A stretch of 64,000 bases of DNA from Clostridium fessum (GTDB lineage: Bacteria; Bacillota; Clostridia; Lachnospirales; Lachnospiraceae), in assembly GCF_003024715.1 (NCBI RefSeq), contig NZ_PYLO01000002.1, positions 1 through 64,000 of the forward strand. Reading direction: 5' to 3'. This document shows positions 1 through 7,941 of the stretch, piece after piece. The position numbers and the translations under genes were made by a program. Positions within the stretch are counted from its first letter, which is position 1; each line of letters opens with the position of its first letter. Below the pieces are notes generated by a model that worked only from the letters and a program-made list of their open reading frames with translations, made no database searches and was not told the DNA's origin.

Positions 1-402
<402 letters not shown>

Positions 403-588
403 AAGTTTTGATTCCAGTCAAAATTCGCTTGGCTAATTTTAACCGTTATTACTGTTGTTTTGGTTTTGTTCTGAATGTTCTCTTGAACTTCAAGGCTTAA
501 CCAAAAGCCTTTGTTCTTAGAATTTTCAGGGTTTTACATACTGTTCAGTTTTCAAGGTTCTTTGTGTTGCCTCAGCAGCAACTTTTAT

Positions 589-617
589 AGTTTATCAAAA
601 GTTTTTGCTTTTGTCAA
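589..617 (-). promoter_or_regulatory. rRNA operon promoter
   Basis: On the minus strand TTGACA (612-617), a 17-nt spacer and TAAACT (589-594) form a near-consensus housekeeping promoter about 190 bp upstream of the 16S 5' end. The leader then holds a short hairpin (GTTGC/GCAAC, about 567-583) and CCTTGAAAACTGAACA (about 544-559), a sequence often seen in clostridial rRNA leaders. The rest of 403-938 is AT-rich spacer. I see no credible gene in it; the open frame at 605-808 lacks a ribosome binding site and is low-complexity. Confidence 0.8.
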
Positions 618-938
618 CACTTTTTTATTTTTTTTACAAATCCACGTTTTTTCGAAATTTTTCTGAGTTAATCAAGAATCTTCAAATCATTTCTTTCGTT
701 TCGCGTTTTGTTTTTGTCCTTGTCTCGAGGACGTATGTTATGATACCAGAGCATTCCCAGAAAGTCAAGCATTTTTCTAAATTTGCTATTTTATATGTTT
801 TTTTGTGATTTTTAAGAATATTCTGGCATCATTTAAACAGAGCTATTTCTATATTGCTGTTCTTTCTTCTACAATTTTATCTTCTCATCAGCAGCCGGAA
901 CAGTTCTGACAGGTTCTGCAATCGCGTGCTGTCTGGCT

Positions 939-1859
939 CTATTGATTTTCATTGCCTTCCCGGGTTTTCTTAGCAATGTGTTCCTTCTTTCCCATCCGTT
1001 CTGCTATCTTTCTGGCGCTCTCGGTCACTGCCAGACCGCCTTCACTCGTCTCGCGTAAAGCAGCCGGAAGCGCATTGCCGATCCGGCGCATGGAATCGAC
1101 GACCTCGTCTGCCGGGATCGCGCTCTTGATTCCCGCCATTGCCATCTGCGCGCTGACCGCCGCATTGACGGCGCCAGCGGAATTCCGCTTGATACACGGA
1201 ACTTCAACCAGACCGCAGACCGGATCACAGGTTAGTCCCAACATATTTTTGAGGGCAAATGCCGCTGCATTCGCGATACACTCCGCATCGCCGCCCTGCA
1301 GATATGCCAGCCCCCCTGCTGCCATCGCACTTGCTGAACCAATCTCCGCCTGGCATCCACCCGATGCACCGGCGATGCTCGCATTTTCTGCAATAACCGC
1401 ACCGATTCCTGCACTGACAAAGAGTGCCTCGACCATCCGGTTCTCCGTTTCCTTACAATATTCCTCATACGACAAAAATACCGCCGGAATCACCCCGCAT
1501 GCGCCCGCCGTCGGAGCCGCCACGATTCGTTTCATACAGGCGTTGGACTCTCCCATTTTCACCGCTTTTTCCATCACAAGCCCCATGTATCCGCCCGCCA
1601 GGCTGCGACCGGAGGCGTTGTATGCGTGCAGTTTTTCTCCGTCGCCGCCCGCCATTCCACTTGCCGAGACGATCGAGCCGTCGTATTCCTGATCTGCCTG
1701 ACGCATCGCCTGATACATCTGCCGCATTGTTTCAAACGATTCTTCCACCGTCACCTGGCGTTCCTGCACATCTGCCAGAAGAACCACCTTCCAGAGCGGA
1801 ATTTGATGTTCGTTCGCTAAGCGGACCAGATCACTCACTGAATGATATAACATTTCCAT
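939..1859 (-). CDS. sdaAA: L-serine ammonia-lyase, iron-sulfur-dependent, alpha subunit
   Basis: Catalytic subunit of the two-subunit L-serine dehydratase of Firmicutes, which deaminates L-serine to pyruvate and ammonia in the cytoplasm. The 306 residues match the usual length. TAGACGVIP (about residue 117) and TCDPVCGLVEVPC (about residue 210) are the conserved segments; in this family such cysteines hold the oxygen-labile [4Fe-4S] cluster that activates the serine hydroxyl. It lies 36 nt after sdaAB, so the two subunits are co-transcribed, with an SDR gene first. An alternative ATG two codons in (1853) cannot be excluded. Family assignment is secure; coupling to the SDR is inference. Confidence 0.95.
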   Translation of the reverse strand: MEMLYHSVSDLVRLANEHQIPLWKVVLLADVQERQVTVEESFETMRQMYQAMRQADQEYDGSIVSASGMAGGDGEKLHAYNASGRSLAGGYMGLVMEKAVKMGESNACMKRIVAAPTAGACGVIPAVFLSYEEYCKETENRMVEALFVSAGIGAVIAENASIAGASGGCQAEIGSASAMAAGGLAYLQGGDAECIANAAAFALKNMLGLTCDPVCGLVEVPCIKRNSAGAVNAAVSAQMAMAGIKSAIPADEVVDSMRRIGNALPAALRETSEGGLAVTESARKIAERMGKKEHIAKKTREGNENQ

Positions 1860-1895
1860 TTTCCCGTTCCATTCCTTTTCTTATATGAACCTTTC

Positions 1896-2555
1896 CTATC
1901 GAAGACTTAAATATGTTACCTTTCGGATACCCTCCTGACGGCGCAGCCACACAAGCCCTTCTTCCGGAATCTCTTGATCGCACTCAATAACCATCACTGC
2001 CATGCCGCCGCGCGCCGCACGGTAGAGCTGCATCGTCGCAATATTGATCGATTTGTGCGCCAGCATCGCCGTCACATCCGCCACATGTCCCGGCTGATCG
2101 TCATTGTGGACAACCAAGGTTGGATAACTGCCGGAAAAATTGGCTTCAATCCCATCGACCTTCGCAATATTGATCCGGGAACCGCCCAGTGATTCACCTA
2201 CTACTGTCAGACTGCGCCCGGAAATGCCCTCAAGCTCCAGTTCCGCCGAATTTGGATGCGCCTCTTTTAAATTAGCTTCCTCAAAGGAAAACTCAATCCC
2301 TTTCTCCTCTGCCAGGTGAAAGCTGTCCGGAATCCGCATGTCGTCCGGCACCATTCCTAAAAGTCCCGCAATCAGCGCTTTCTGGGTTCCGTGTCCGGTT
2401 CCCGTTGCCAGAAATGAGCCGTACAGGCCAATCCTTGCCCGCTTAACCGGTTCCCCAAGAAGCTTCTGCGCCACAAATCCAATCCGAACCGCGCCCGCTG
2501 TGTGGGAACTGGACGGTCCGACCATCACCGGACCTACTATATCAAATAGATTCAT
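1896..2555 (-). CDS. sdaAB: L-serine ammonia-lyase, iron-sulfur-dependent, beta subunit
   Basis: Partner of the alpha subunit downstream. At 219 residues it has the family's usual size. The N-terminus carries GPSSSHTAGAVRIG (residues about 13-26), the signature of the beta domain. The C-terminal third (from about residue 145, 'PTLVVHNDDQPGHVADV') is an ACT domain, a fold that often binds amino acids and may tune activity. The ATG follows AAAGGAAAGAAAT. It sits 21 nt downstream of the SDR gene and 36 nt upstream of sdaAA, giving the order SDR-sdaAB-sdaAA. Confidence 0.95.
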   Translation of the reverse strand: MNLFDIVGPVMVGPSSSHTAGAVRIGFVAQKLLGEPVKRARIGLYGSFLATGTGHGTQKALIAGLLGMVPDDMRIPDSFHLAEEKGIEFSFEEANLKEAHPNSAELELEGISGRSLTVVGESLGGSRINIAKVDGIEANFSGSYPTLVVHNDDQPGHVADVTAMLAHKSINIATMQLYRAARGGMAVMVIECDQEIPEEGLVWLRRQEGIRKVTYLSLR

Positions 2556-2576
2556 ATTTCTTTCCTTTTCTCTCGT

Positions 2577-3353
2577 TTACTTCGCCAGGTAGCCGCCATC
2601 CACCGGGATTACCGCTCCCGTTATATATTCTGCCGCGTCACTCGCTAAAAACACGGTAATTCCTGCCAGATCCTCCGCCTTCCCCCAGCGGTGCATCGGG
2701 ATCCGCGCCGTTACCTCTTCATACTGATCCGGATTTTTGGCTTTCATATCCGATGTGAGCTTTGTCTCCATATAACCAGGTGCGATCGCATTGACGGTCA
2801 CACCACGCGATGACCATTCATTGGAGCAGGCTTTCGTGAGCTGCGCCACACCGCCCTTACTTGCCGCGTATGCCGGTATCATCACACTTCCGAAGAAGGA
2901 GGTCATCGATGCCACATTAATAATCCTGCCGTATCCACGCTGCAGCATATCCCGCGCCGCCAGCTGAGACATCTGGAACATAGCACCTAAATTTACTCGC
3001 AGAATCCGATTCCACTCTTCCATCGGAAAATCTTCTGCCACGCACCGGTGCTGAACTCCCGCACAGTTTACCAGTATATCCGCCTGACCATCAAGGCTTT
3101 CCACCAGACGCTTATAGATATTCGGAACCTCCTCTTCTCTTACCAGATCTCCCACTATTCCGTGAACCACCACACCGGTTGTCCGTGCAAGCGCATCAGC
3201 GCTCTCCCGCACCTTCTCACTTGTTCCCAAAATAGCAACCTCCGCCCCAGCTCTGCACAGTCCCTCTGCCATGCCATAGCCGAGTCCTCTGGTTCCGCCC
3301 GTGACGATCGCTTTTTTCCCCTTTAAGCTAAATAAATCCATGAAATCGCGCAT
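2577..3353 (-). CDS. SDR-family oxidoreductase (KduD/gluconate 5-dehydrogenase-like)
   Basis: Short-chain dehydrogenase of 258 residues, the standard length for a classical SDR. The Rossmann motif TGGTRGLG is near residue 18, NCAG near residue 95, the catalytic serine in 'NVASMTSFFG' near 146 and the Y-x3-K pair in 'YAASKGG' near 160. Overall it resembles 2-deoxy-D-gluconate 3-dehydrogenase or gluconate 5-dehydrogenase, but substrate cannot be read from sequence. The ATG at 3353 is preceded by GAAAGGGAA, so it is preferred over the internal ATG four codons later. Being first in the sdaAB-sdaAA operon, it may feed or use a metabolite linked to serine or pyruvate; that link is inference. Confidence 0.85.
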   Translation of the reverse strand: MRDFMDLFSLKGKKAIVTGGTRGLGYGMAEGLCRAGAEVAILGTSEKVRESADALARTTGVVVHGIVGDLVREEEVPNIYKRLVESLDGQADILVNCAGVQHRCVAEDFPMEEWNRILRVNLGAMFQMSQLAARDMLQRGYGRIINVASMTSFFGSVMIPAYAASKGGVAQLTKACSNEWSSRGVTVNAIAPGYMETKLTSDMKAKNPDQYEEVTARIPMHRWGKAEDLAGITVFLASDAAEYITGAVIPVDGGYLAK

Positions 3354-3447
3354 CTTTTATTTTCCCTTTCAAAAGCACACATCTGTAAACAGCCCCTCTG
3401 CTGCAGATTACGAACTAGCAATATATTTGTTTTTTATTTCCATATAT

Positions 3448-3496
3448 AAAAGCTGCCGCGAAACAAGATTTTCATTCTTTTCACAGCAGCTTTTTT
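3448..3496 (-). terminator. purC terminator
   Basis: A long stem pairing AAAAGCTGC...GCAGCTTTT, extended by TGTGAAA/TTTCGCG, is followed on the minus strand by a T-containing stretch. It lies just after the purC stop and before the SDR gene. Confidence 0.8.
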
Positions 3497-3552
3497 ACTT
3501 TTATTCAATGTATTTTCTTCCGCTGCCTGACTGGCTGCATCGAGCGATCCGC

Positions 3553-4425
3553 TTATGCCAGCTTTTCGCCGGTCAGCATCTCATAGCTCTGAAGATATTT
3601 TTCAATGGTCTTGTCTACAATCTCCTGCGGGAGTGTCCAGTCATTGCCCGGATGAGCGGTCAGCCAATCGCGTGCAAACTGCTTGTCGAAGGACGGCTGG
3701 GAATGTCCTGCCTCGTAGCCCTGTGCCGGCCAGAAACGGGAGCTGTCCGGAGTCAGCATCTCATCACCAAGAACGATGTTGCCATTCTCATCCAGACCGA
3801 ACTCAAACTTGGTATCTGCGATAATGATACCTTTTTCCAATGCGTACTCCGCACATTTTTTGTAAAGTGCAATCGTGTATTCACGCAGCTTATCTGCATA
3901 CTCCTTTCCCTTGCCCGGGAAGTATTTTTCCAGATGATCTACGCTCTGCTCATAGGAGATGTTTTCATCATGATCGCCAATCTCTGCCTTAGTGGACGGT
4001 GTGTAGATCGGCTCCGGCAGTTTGTCAGACTCTTTTAAGCCTTCCGGCAGTTCAATTCCACAAACCTTTCCGGTCTTCTGGTAGCTTGCCCAGCCGCTTC
4101 CTGTGATATAACCGCGGACGATGCACTCAATCGGAAGCATCTCAAGCTTACGGCACATCATGCTCTTTCCTTCGAATTTCTCCTGCTGGAAGAATTCCGG
4201 CATGTCTTTTACATCTACGGAAATCATGTGATTCGGGATAATGTCTTTCGTCAGGTCAAACCAGAACTTGGACATCTGTGTCAGTACCTTGCCTTTGTTT
4301 GTCACTTCATTATGTAAGATAACATCAAAGCAACTGATACGATCCGTTGCAACCATAATCAGGCTGTCTCCATTGTCATAGATTTCACGGACTTTTCCTT
4401 CTTTAATCGGTTTCATCTCCTGCAT
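3553..4425 (-). CDS. purC: Phosphoribosylaminoimidazole-succinocarboxamide synthase
   Basis: SAICAR synthetase joins aspartate to CAIR with ATP in de novo purine synthesis. The protein (290 residues) contains the family's early KEGKVREIYD-like segment ('IKEGKVREIYDNGDSL'), 'ATDRISCFDVIL', 'IECIVRGYITGSGW' and 'ADTKFEFGLDENG'. It is longer than the E. coli-type enzyme (about 237 residues) but typical of the longer form in many Clostridia and Bacteroidetes. A GTG three codons upstream (4434) is also open, but the GAGGTG six bases before the ATG at 4425 marks the ATG as the start. It stands alone, with its own promoter and terminator, unlinked to other pur genes here. Confidence 0.95.
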   Translation of the reverse strand: MQEMKPIKEGKVREIYDNGDSLIMVATDRISCFDVILHNEVTNKGKVLTQMSKFWFDLTKDIIPNHMISVDVKDMPEFFQQEKFEGKSMMCRKLEMLPIECIVRGYITGSGWASYQKTGKVCGIELPEGLKESDKLPEPIYTPSTKAEIGDHDENISYEQSVDHLEKYFPGKGKEYADKLREYTIALYKKCAEYALEKGIIIADTKFEFGLDENGNIVLGDEMLTPDSSRFWPAQGYEAGHSQPSFDKQFARDWLTAHPGNDWTLPQEIVDKTIEKYLQSYEMLTGEKLA

Positions 4426-4511
4426 TTTTTGCACCTCATTCTTAAATTTTATGGTGGAATCCAGAGCCCCCCTATATCACAAATGTACAGCTCTGTATCC
4501 TTCTATCTGAT

Positions 4512-4541
4512 AAATTACCACTTACCCGCCCTTATTGTCAA
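4512..4541 (-). promoter_or_regulatory. Probable purC promoter
   Basis: On the minus strand TTGACA (4536-4541) is followed after 18 nt by TAATTT (4512-4517). It lies about 90 bp upstream of purC. The remaining 4426-4773 region holds this promoter and the metY terminator; I see no purine riboswitch there. Confidence 0.5.
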
Positions 4542-4650
4542 GACTCGCCTCCCCGTTTCCTCCTTAAATCCCAACAATTCAGCATTTTACCCTGTGAAAG
4601 GCGGTTTGGTATGAATTTTTCTACGCCATTTTCTTCCAAAATGGAATAGT

Positions 4651-4716
4651 AAAAATGCAGCGTTATCTGCCGTTCTTCCCTGCTTAAAGAAGAGTTGGCA
4701 GATGACACCGCATTTT
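4651..4716 (-). terminator. metY terminator
   Basis: A long hairpin on the minus strand (AAAATGC with GCATTTT, and ATCTGCC with GGCAGAT) is followed by TTTTTACT, 58 nt after the metY stop codon. Confidence 0.8.
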
Positions 4717-4773
4717 ATCAATTTACCATTTATTATGTATATGCTTCGGATTCTCAGCCCGACACACTCTTAC

Positions 4774-6057
4774 TTATTTCAGAGCTGCAAATCCACGCTC
4801 CAGATCCTCGATGATATCGTCGATATGCTCGGTACCAATGGACAGACGGATGGTGTTCTGCTTAATGCCCTGATCTGCCAGCTCCTCGTCAGTCAGCTGG
4901 GAGTGTGTTGTGGTTGCTGGATGGATAACCAGGCTCTTTACATCTGCTACGTTTGCTAACAGAGAGAAGAGCTGCAGGTTGTCGATGAACTTATGAGCTT
5001 CTGCCTGTCCGCCCTTGATCTCAAAGGTGAATATAGAAGCGCCGCCGTTCGGGAAATATTTCTCATACAGTGCATGATCCGGATGATTCGGCAGAGACGG
5101 ATGATTAACGTGCTCTACTAACGGATGTTTTGACAGGTACTCAACAACCTTCTTGGTATTTTCTACATGACGGTCGATACGCAGAGACAGTGTCTCAGTT
5201 CCCTGAAGAAGCAGGAATGCGTTGAACGGGGAAATCGTAGCGCCCATATCACGCAGAAGGATAGCACGGATGTAGGTGACGAATGCTGCCGGACCTGCTG
5301 CCTCTACGAAAGATACGCCGTGATAGCTCGGATTCGGATCTGCGATTGCCGGATATTTGCCGCTTGCTTTCCAGTCAAATTTACCGGAATCTACGATAAT
5401 GCCGCCCAGAGTGGTTCCGTGTCCGCCGATGAACTTGGTAGCGGAATGCACGACAATATCTGCGCCATGCTCGATCGGGCGAATCAGGTACGGTGTGCCA
5501 AATGTATTGTCAATGACTAACGGAAGTCCGTGTTTGTGTGCAATTTCAGCAATCGCGTCGATGTCCGGAATATCACTATTCGGATTTCCGAGAGTCTCCA
5601 GATAGATAGCACGGGTATTTTCCTGAATTGCCCCTTCTACCGCTTCCAGATTATGAGCATCTACGAAAGTTGTAGATACACCGAAATGGGAAAGTGTATG
5701 CTCTAAAAGATTATAGCTGCCTCCGTAGATGGTCTTCTGTGCTACGATGTGACCGCCGTCTGCTGCCAGTGCCTCGATTGTATATGTAATAGCAGCTGCG
5801 CCGGATGCGGTTGCCAGTGCTGCAACGCCGCCCTCCAGTGCTGCGATTCTCTTCTCAAATACATCCTGTGTGGAGTTGGTCAGACGTCCGTAAATGTTAC
5901 CGGCATCTGCCAGGCCAAAACGTGCTGCCGCATGGGCGGAATTTTTAAATACATAAGAAGTGGTCTGATAAATCGGAACGGCTCTGGAATCGGTTGCCGG
6001 ATCCGGCTGCTCCTGACCTACGTGTAACTGAAGAGTCTCAAATCTATAGTTTCCCAT
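4774..6057 (-). CDS. metY: O-acetylhomoserine aminocarboxypropyltransferase (sulfhydrylase)
   Basis: PLP-dependent Cys/Met-metabolism enzyme that makes homocysteine from O-acetyl-L-homoserine and sulfide (427 residues, typical MetY length). Visible family marks are 'GQEQPDPATDSRAVPIYQTTSY' split across residues 14-35, 'YGRLTNSTQDVFE' near 56, and the PLP lysine in 'SATKFIGGHGT' near 208. The gene starts 180 nt downstream of an apparent attenuator containing a Cys-rich leader peptide ORF, and is divergent from an Rrf2 regulator. Both suggest control by cysteine or iron-sulfur status. Cystathionine gamma-synthase is a less likely alternative given length and motif set. Confidence 0.93.
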   Translation of the reverse strand: MGNYRFETLQLHVGQEQPDPATDSRAVPIYQTTSYVFKNSAHAAARFGLADAGNIYGRLTNSTQDVFEKRIAALEGGVAALATASGAAAITYTIEALAADGGHIVAQKTIYGGSYNLLEHTLSHFGVSTTFVDAHNLEAVEGAIQENTRAIYLETLGNPNSDIPDIDAIAEIAHKHGLPLVIDNTFGTPYLIRPIEHGADIVVHSATKFIGGHGTTLGGIIVDSGKFDWKASGKYPAIADPNPSYHGVSFVEAAGPAAFVTYIRAILLRDMGATISPFNAFLLLQGTETLSLRIDRHVENTKKVVEYLSKHPLVEHVNHPSLPNHPDHALYEKYFPNGGASIFTFEIKGGQAEAHKFIDNLQLFSLLANVADVKSLVIHPATTTHSQLTDEELADQGIKQNTIRLSIGTEHIDDIIEDLERGFAALK

Positions 6058-6240
6058 CTCAAAATACCTCTCTTTCTTTTCTGAAAGTTTATTTCCTAGT
6101 ATGTAAATTCGTTTTTATTTTATATTCATTTTTTTATTTAAGCAAGCGTTTTTCCATTTATTTTCAAGCTTTCTATAAAATAATTGCTTTTCCGCATTAT
6201 TATATTTGCTTATGCAAATGTATATTTGGCTTTTTGGGTA

Positions 6241-6281
6241 AATAAAAAGCCGGACCGCTTAATCTTCTTTAAGCTCCCGGG
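6241..6281 (-). terminator. Putative attenuator terminator in the metY leader
   Basis: On the minus strand GCTTAA (6269-6274), a 6-nt loop and TTAAGC (6257-6262) form a perfect stem. It is extended across a small internal loop by CCGG (6277-6280) with CCGG (6250-6253), then CTTTTTATTT follows. It lies between the small ORF at 6337-6423 and metY. Its outer arm overlaps TGCCCGGG (complement of 6276-6283), which can instead pair with CCCGGGCA inside the small ORF (6355-6362). This is the geometry of a terminator/antiterminator pair. Confidence 0.65.
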
Positions 6282-6336
6282 CAAATGGCTTGCATCTTAA
6301 ATCGTTGTCATTCTCTTGAACGGCAGATATGCAAAT

Positions 6337-6423
6337 TTACCTGACCATATAAAATGCCCGGGAATTACACATTCGACAACAACACATCAGATTTCCGTTC
6401 CATACAATATTCTGTCTTGCCAT
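6337..6423 (-). CDS. Cys-rich leader peptide upstream of metY (putative cysteine attenuator)
   Basis: A 28-codon ORF with an ideal ribosome binding site (AGGAGG at 6432-6437, 8-nt spacer, ATG at 6421-6423). Codons 13-19 read MCCCRMC, that is three consecutive TGT codons (6376-6384) and a fourth (6367-6369). It is the first ORF after a near-consensus promoter and ends 55 nt before an intrinsic terminator that precedes metY. By analogy with classical leader peptides, ribosome stalling at the Cys codons when Cys-tRNA is scarce would leave CCCGGGCA free to pair with TGCCCGGG and block the terminator. Alternatively it encodes a functional metal-binding micropeptide. The ORF and structure are seen; the mechanism is inferred. 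Confidence 0.7.
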   Translation of the reverse strand: MARQNIVWNGNLMCCCRMCNSRAFYMVR

Positions 6424-6473
6424 TGTATCTGCCTCCTTTTCATTTTCATGTTCTTTCCGAACTCGATGGCTTA

Positions 6474-6502
6474 ATGATACTCTTATAAACCAACTTTGTC
6501 AA
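6474..6502 (-). promoter_or_regulatory. Promoter of metY leader transcript
   Basis: TTGACA (6497-6502), a 17-nt spacer and TATCAT (6474-6479) on the minus strand. It is divergent from the rrf2 promoter. AATAGGTATTAGG (6501-6513) overlaps and flanks the -35 element and resembles the CCTATTACC inside the rrf2 promoter, so the two may share an operator. Confidence 0.75.
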
Positions 6503-6550
6503 TAGGTATTAGGAAAAAACTTTTTTTCTTTGTTTTCCACGCTTTTCTCC

Positions 6551-6579
6551 TTGAAAGTCCTATTACCTTGCGTTATAAT
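6551..6579 (+). promoter_or_regulatory. Promoter of the Rrf2 regulator gene
   Basis: TTGAAA (6551-6556), 17-nt spacer, TATAAT (6574-6579). CCTATTACC lies within the spacer, and TTAATAG follows the -10 element. An AAGGAGG at 6591-6597 then serves the ATG at 6605. The arrangement fits autoregulation, which is inference. Confidence 0.75.
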
Positions 6580-6604
6580 TGGTTAATAGTAAGGAGGTTA
6601 CCGA

Positions 6605-7033
6605 ATGATATCAACAAAAGGAAGATACGCCCTGCGCGTTATGATCGATCTGGCGGAACAAAATTCTGCTGGATATATACCACTGAATGAAATTGCCACC
6701 CGTCAGCAGATTTCTGAAAAGTATCTGGAAATCATCTTGAAGGTTCTGGTCAAAAATAAATTACTGGAAGGACAGCGCGGCAAAGGCGGCGGTTACCGTC
6801 TAACCCGTCCGATTAATGAATATACCGCCGGAGAGATTCTGGAACTGACCGAAGGCTCTCTCTCTTCCGTTGCCTGCCTTGCACCGGATGCGCCGCCGTG
6901 CGAACGTCAGACAAGCTGTGTGACCCTGCCGATGTGGAAACGCTTTGATCAGGTTGTACACAATTTCTTCTATAATATTACTTTAGAAGATCTGGTAAAG
7001 GAAAGTCAGTCTTTGCCGAAAAGTACGAATTAG
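6605..7033 (+). CDS. Rrf2-family transcriptional regulator (possible iron-sulfur sensor)
   Basis: 142-residue winged-helix regulator of the Rrf2 family, which includes IscR, NsrR, RirA and CymR. The N-terminus 'MISTKGRYALRVMIDLA' and the 'RGKGGGYRLTRP' wing are diagnostic. Three cysteines at residues 91, 99 and 105 closely match the spacing of the IscR cluster ligands (92, 98, 104), so an Fe-S cofactor is likely; CymR-type regulators lack this triad. The gene is divergent from metY and its Cys-codon leader, suggesting it controls sulfur assimilation or Fe-S homeostasis. The start is fixed by AAGGAGG seven bases upstream. A terminator follows at 7051-7080. Confidence 0.92.
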   Translation: MISTKGRYALRVMIDLAEQNSAGYIPLNEIATRQQISEKYLEIILKVLVKNKLLEGQRGKGGGYRLTRPINEYTAGEILELTEGSLSSVACLAPDAPPCERQTSCVTLPMWKRFDQVVHNFFYNITLEDLVKESQSLPKSTN

Positions 7034-7050
7034 CATTTATAAATGAACGA

Positions 7051-7080
7051 AGGCATTCCATTTTGACCGAATGCCTTTTT
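7051..7080 (+). terminator. rrf2 terminator
   Basis: AGGCATTC (7051-7058) pairs with GAATGCCT (7069-7076) and is followed by a T-run, 18 nt after the regulator's stop codon. Confidence 0.85.
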
Positions 7081-7126
7081 ATATATAGATTTTTCTATTT
7101 ATTTCAGTATTGAAGCATCTCAAACG

Positions 7127-7645
7127 TTATTTTTTGATGCCTTTCCGTTCTTTTGCCCGCTCGAGCAGTTTCTCCGCCTCTTCCAGCGCTCCCGGAAGAT
7201 ACGCTTCCGTCCACTCTTTTCCGGCTTTTTCCTGCTTCTTGATTGCATCCCAATCCGTGACCGGTTCTCCCTGTTCGGACAGCATCGACTTACCAAACAC
7301 GTGCGGATGGCGGCGGATCATTTTTTCGCTGGCACCATCCATGACCTCCCGTACCGTAAACAGTCCTTCTTCCTCCGCGATCTGCGCGTGAAGAAGAATC
7401 TGCAGCATTAAATCCCCCAGTTCTTCTTTCAGGTTCTCCGCATCGCCGGTCGCCTCCCAGATATTGATACCGCCAATCACCTCTGCCGCTTCTTCAATGC
7501 AGTACGGTTTCAGCGATGTATGCGTCTGCGCCCGATCCCACGGACAGCCGTCCTCGGCACGGAGATGGCGGACTACCTCGCAGAAGCGCATGAACGATGC
7601 GGCGCGGTCATTTTCTTTTTTTATCTCATTTGATTCTCGTTTCAT
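7127..7645 (-). CDS. mazG: MazG-family nucleotide pyrophosphohydrolase
   Basis: House-cleaning all-alpha NTP pyrophosphohydrolase (NTP to NMP and pyrophosphate). The 172 residues cover a single MazG domain; E. coli MazG has two and is about 263 residues. 'GCPWDRAQTHTSLKPYCIEE' (about residues 33-52) is the family signature. The metal-binding acidic residues are in 'EEAAEV' and 'EELGDLMLQ', and 'RRHPHVFG' closes the domain. It converges on the Rrf2 gene. The upstream AGAGAGA is only a modest ribosome binding site. A tail of about 40 residues after the domain is Lys/Glu-rich. Confidence 0.92.
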   Translation of the reverse strand: MKRESNEIKKENDRAASFMRFCEVVRHLRAEDGCPWDRAQTHTSLKPYCIEEAAEVIGGINIWEATGDAENLKEELGDLMLQILLHAQIAEEEGLFTVREVMDGASEKMIRRHPHVFGKSMLSEQGEPVTDWDAIKKQEKAGKEWTEAYLPGALEEAEKLLERAKERKGIKK

Positions 7646-7703
7646 TCTCTCTATCCATTTTCTTGTCTGCTTTTATTTCTGAGCTTGTTTATATGCCTAT
7701 TTT

Positions 7704-7836
7704 GTAGCTGTTCAGTACCTTCACAGCCACAAGCAAAAATCCATTAAAAATTGCCTACGGCAATGGGATTTTTGCCTGCTGACCCATATTTTCGTACGGT
7801 CAGCGCAGTAAATGCGCTGACCTACTGAACAGTTAC
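7704..7836. repeat. 133-bp nested palindromic element (MITE-like)
   Basis: Terminal inverted repeats GTAGCTGTTCAGTA (7704-7717) and TACTGAACAGTTAC (7823-7836) match at 13 of 14 positions. Inside are two further hairpins: CAAAAATCCATT with AATGGGATTTTTG (about 7732-7774), and GGTCAGCGCA with TGCGCTGACC (about 7798-7822). There is no coding potential. Shorter palindromes with related ends occur at 43338, 47980 and 61176. It could be a non-autonomous mobile element or a structured RNA region. Confidence 0.6.
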
Positions 7837-7895
7837 CCCATTTTTTTATTATATTCCAAATTTTGCTTTCTGTCAGCCGTAAAATAAATTTGTAA

Positions 7896-7924
7896 TTGAC
7901 AGTCTGATATTTTTCATTTACAAT
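7896..7924 (+). promoter_or_regulatory. Promoter of D-glutamate cyclase-like gene
   Basis: TTGACA (7896-7901), 17-nt spacer, TACAAT (7919-7924). It lies about 250 bp upstream of the start codon, leaving a long leader. Confidence 0.75.
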
Positions 7925-7941
7925 ATAATTATAACAAAACA

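Noticed and set aside
605-808. 67-residue open frame on the plus strand in the rRNA leader
   Set aside because: AT-rich, Phe/Ser-rich, no ribosome binding site, and it overlaps the minus-strand rRNA promoter.
952-1692. Long plus-strand frame opposite sdaAA
   Set aside because: Antisense shadow of a strongly recognised enzyme; its translation is Ala/Pro/Ser-rich with no family resemblance.
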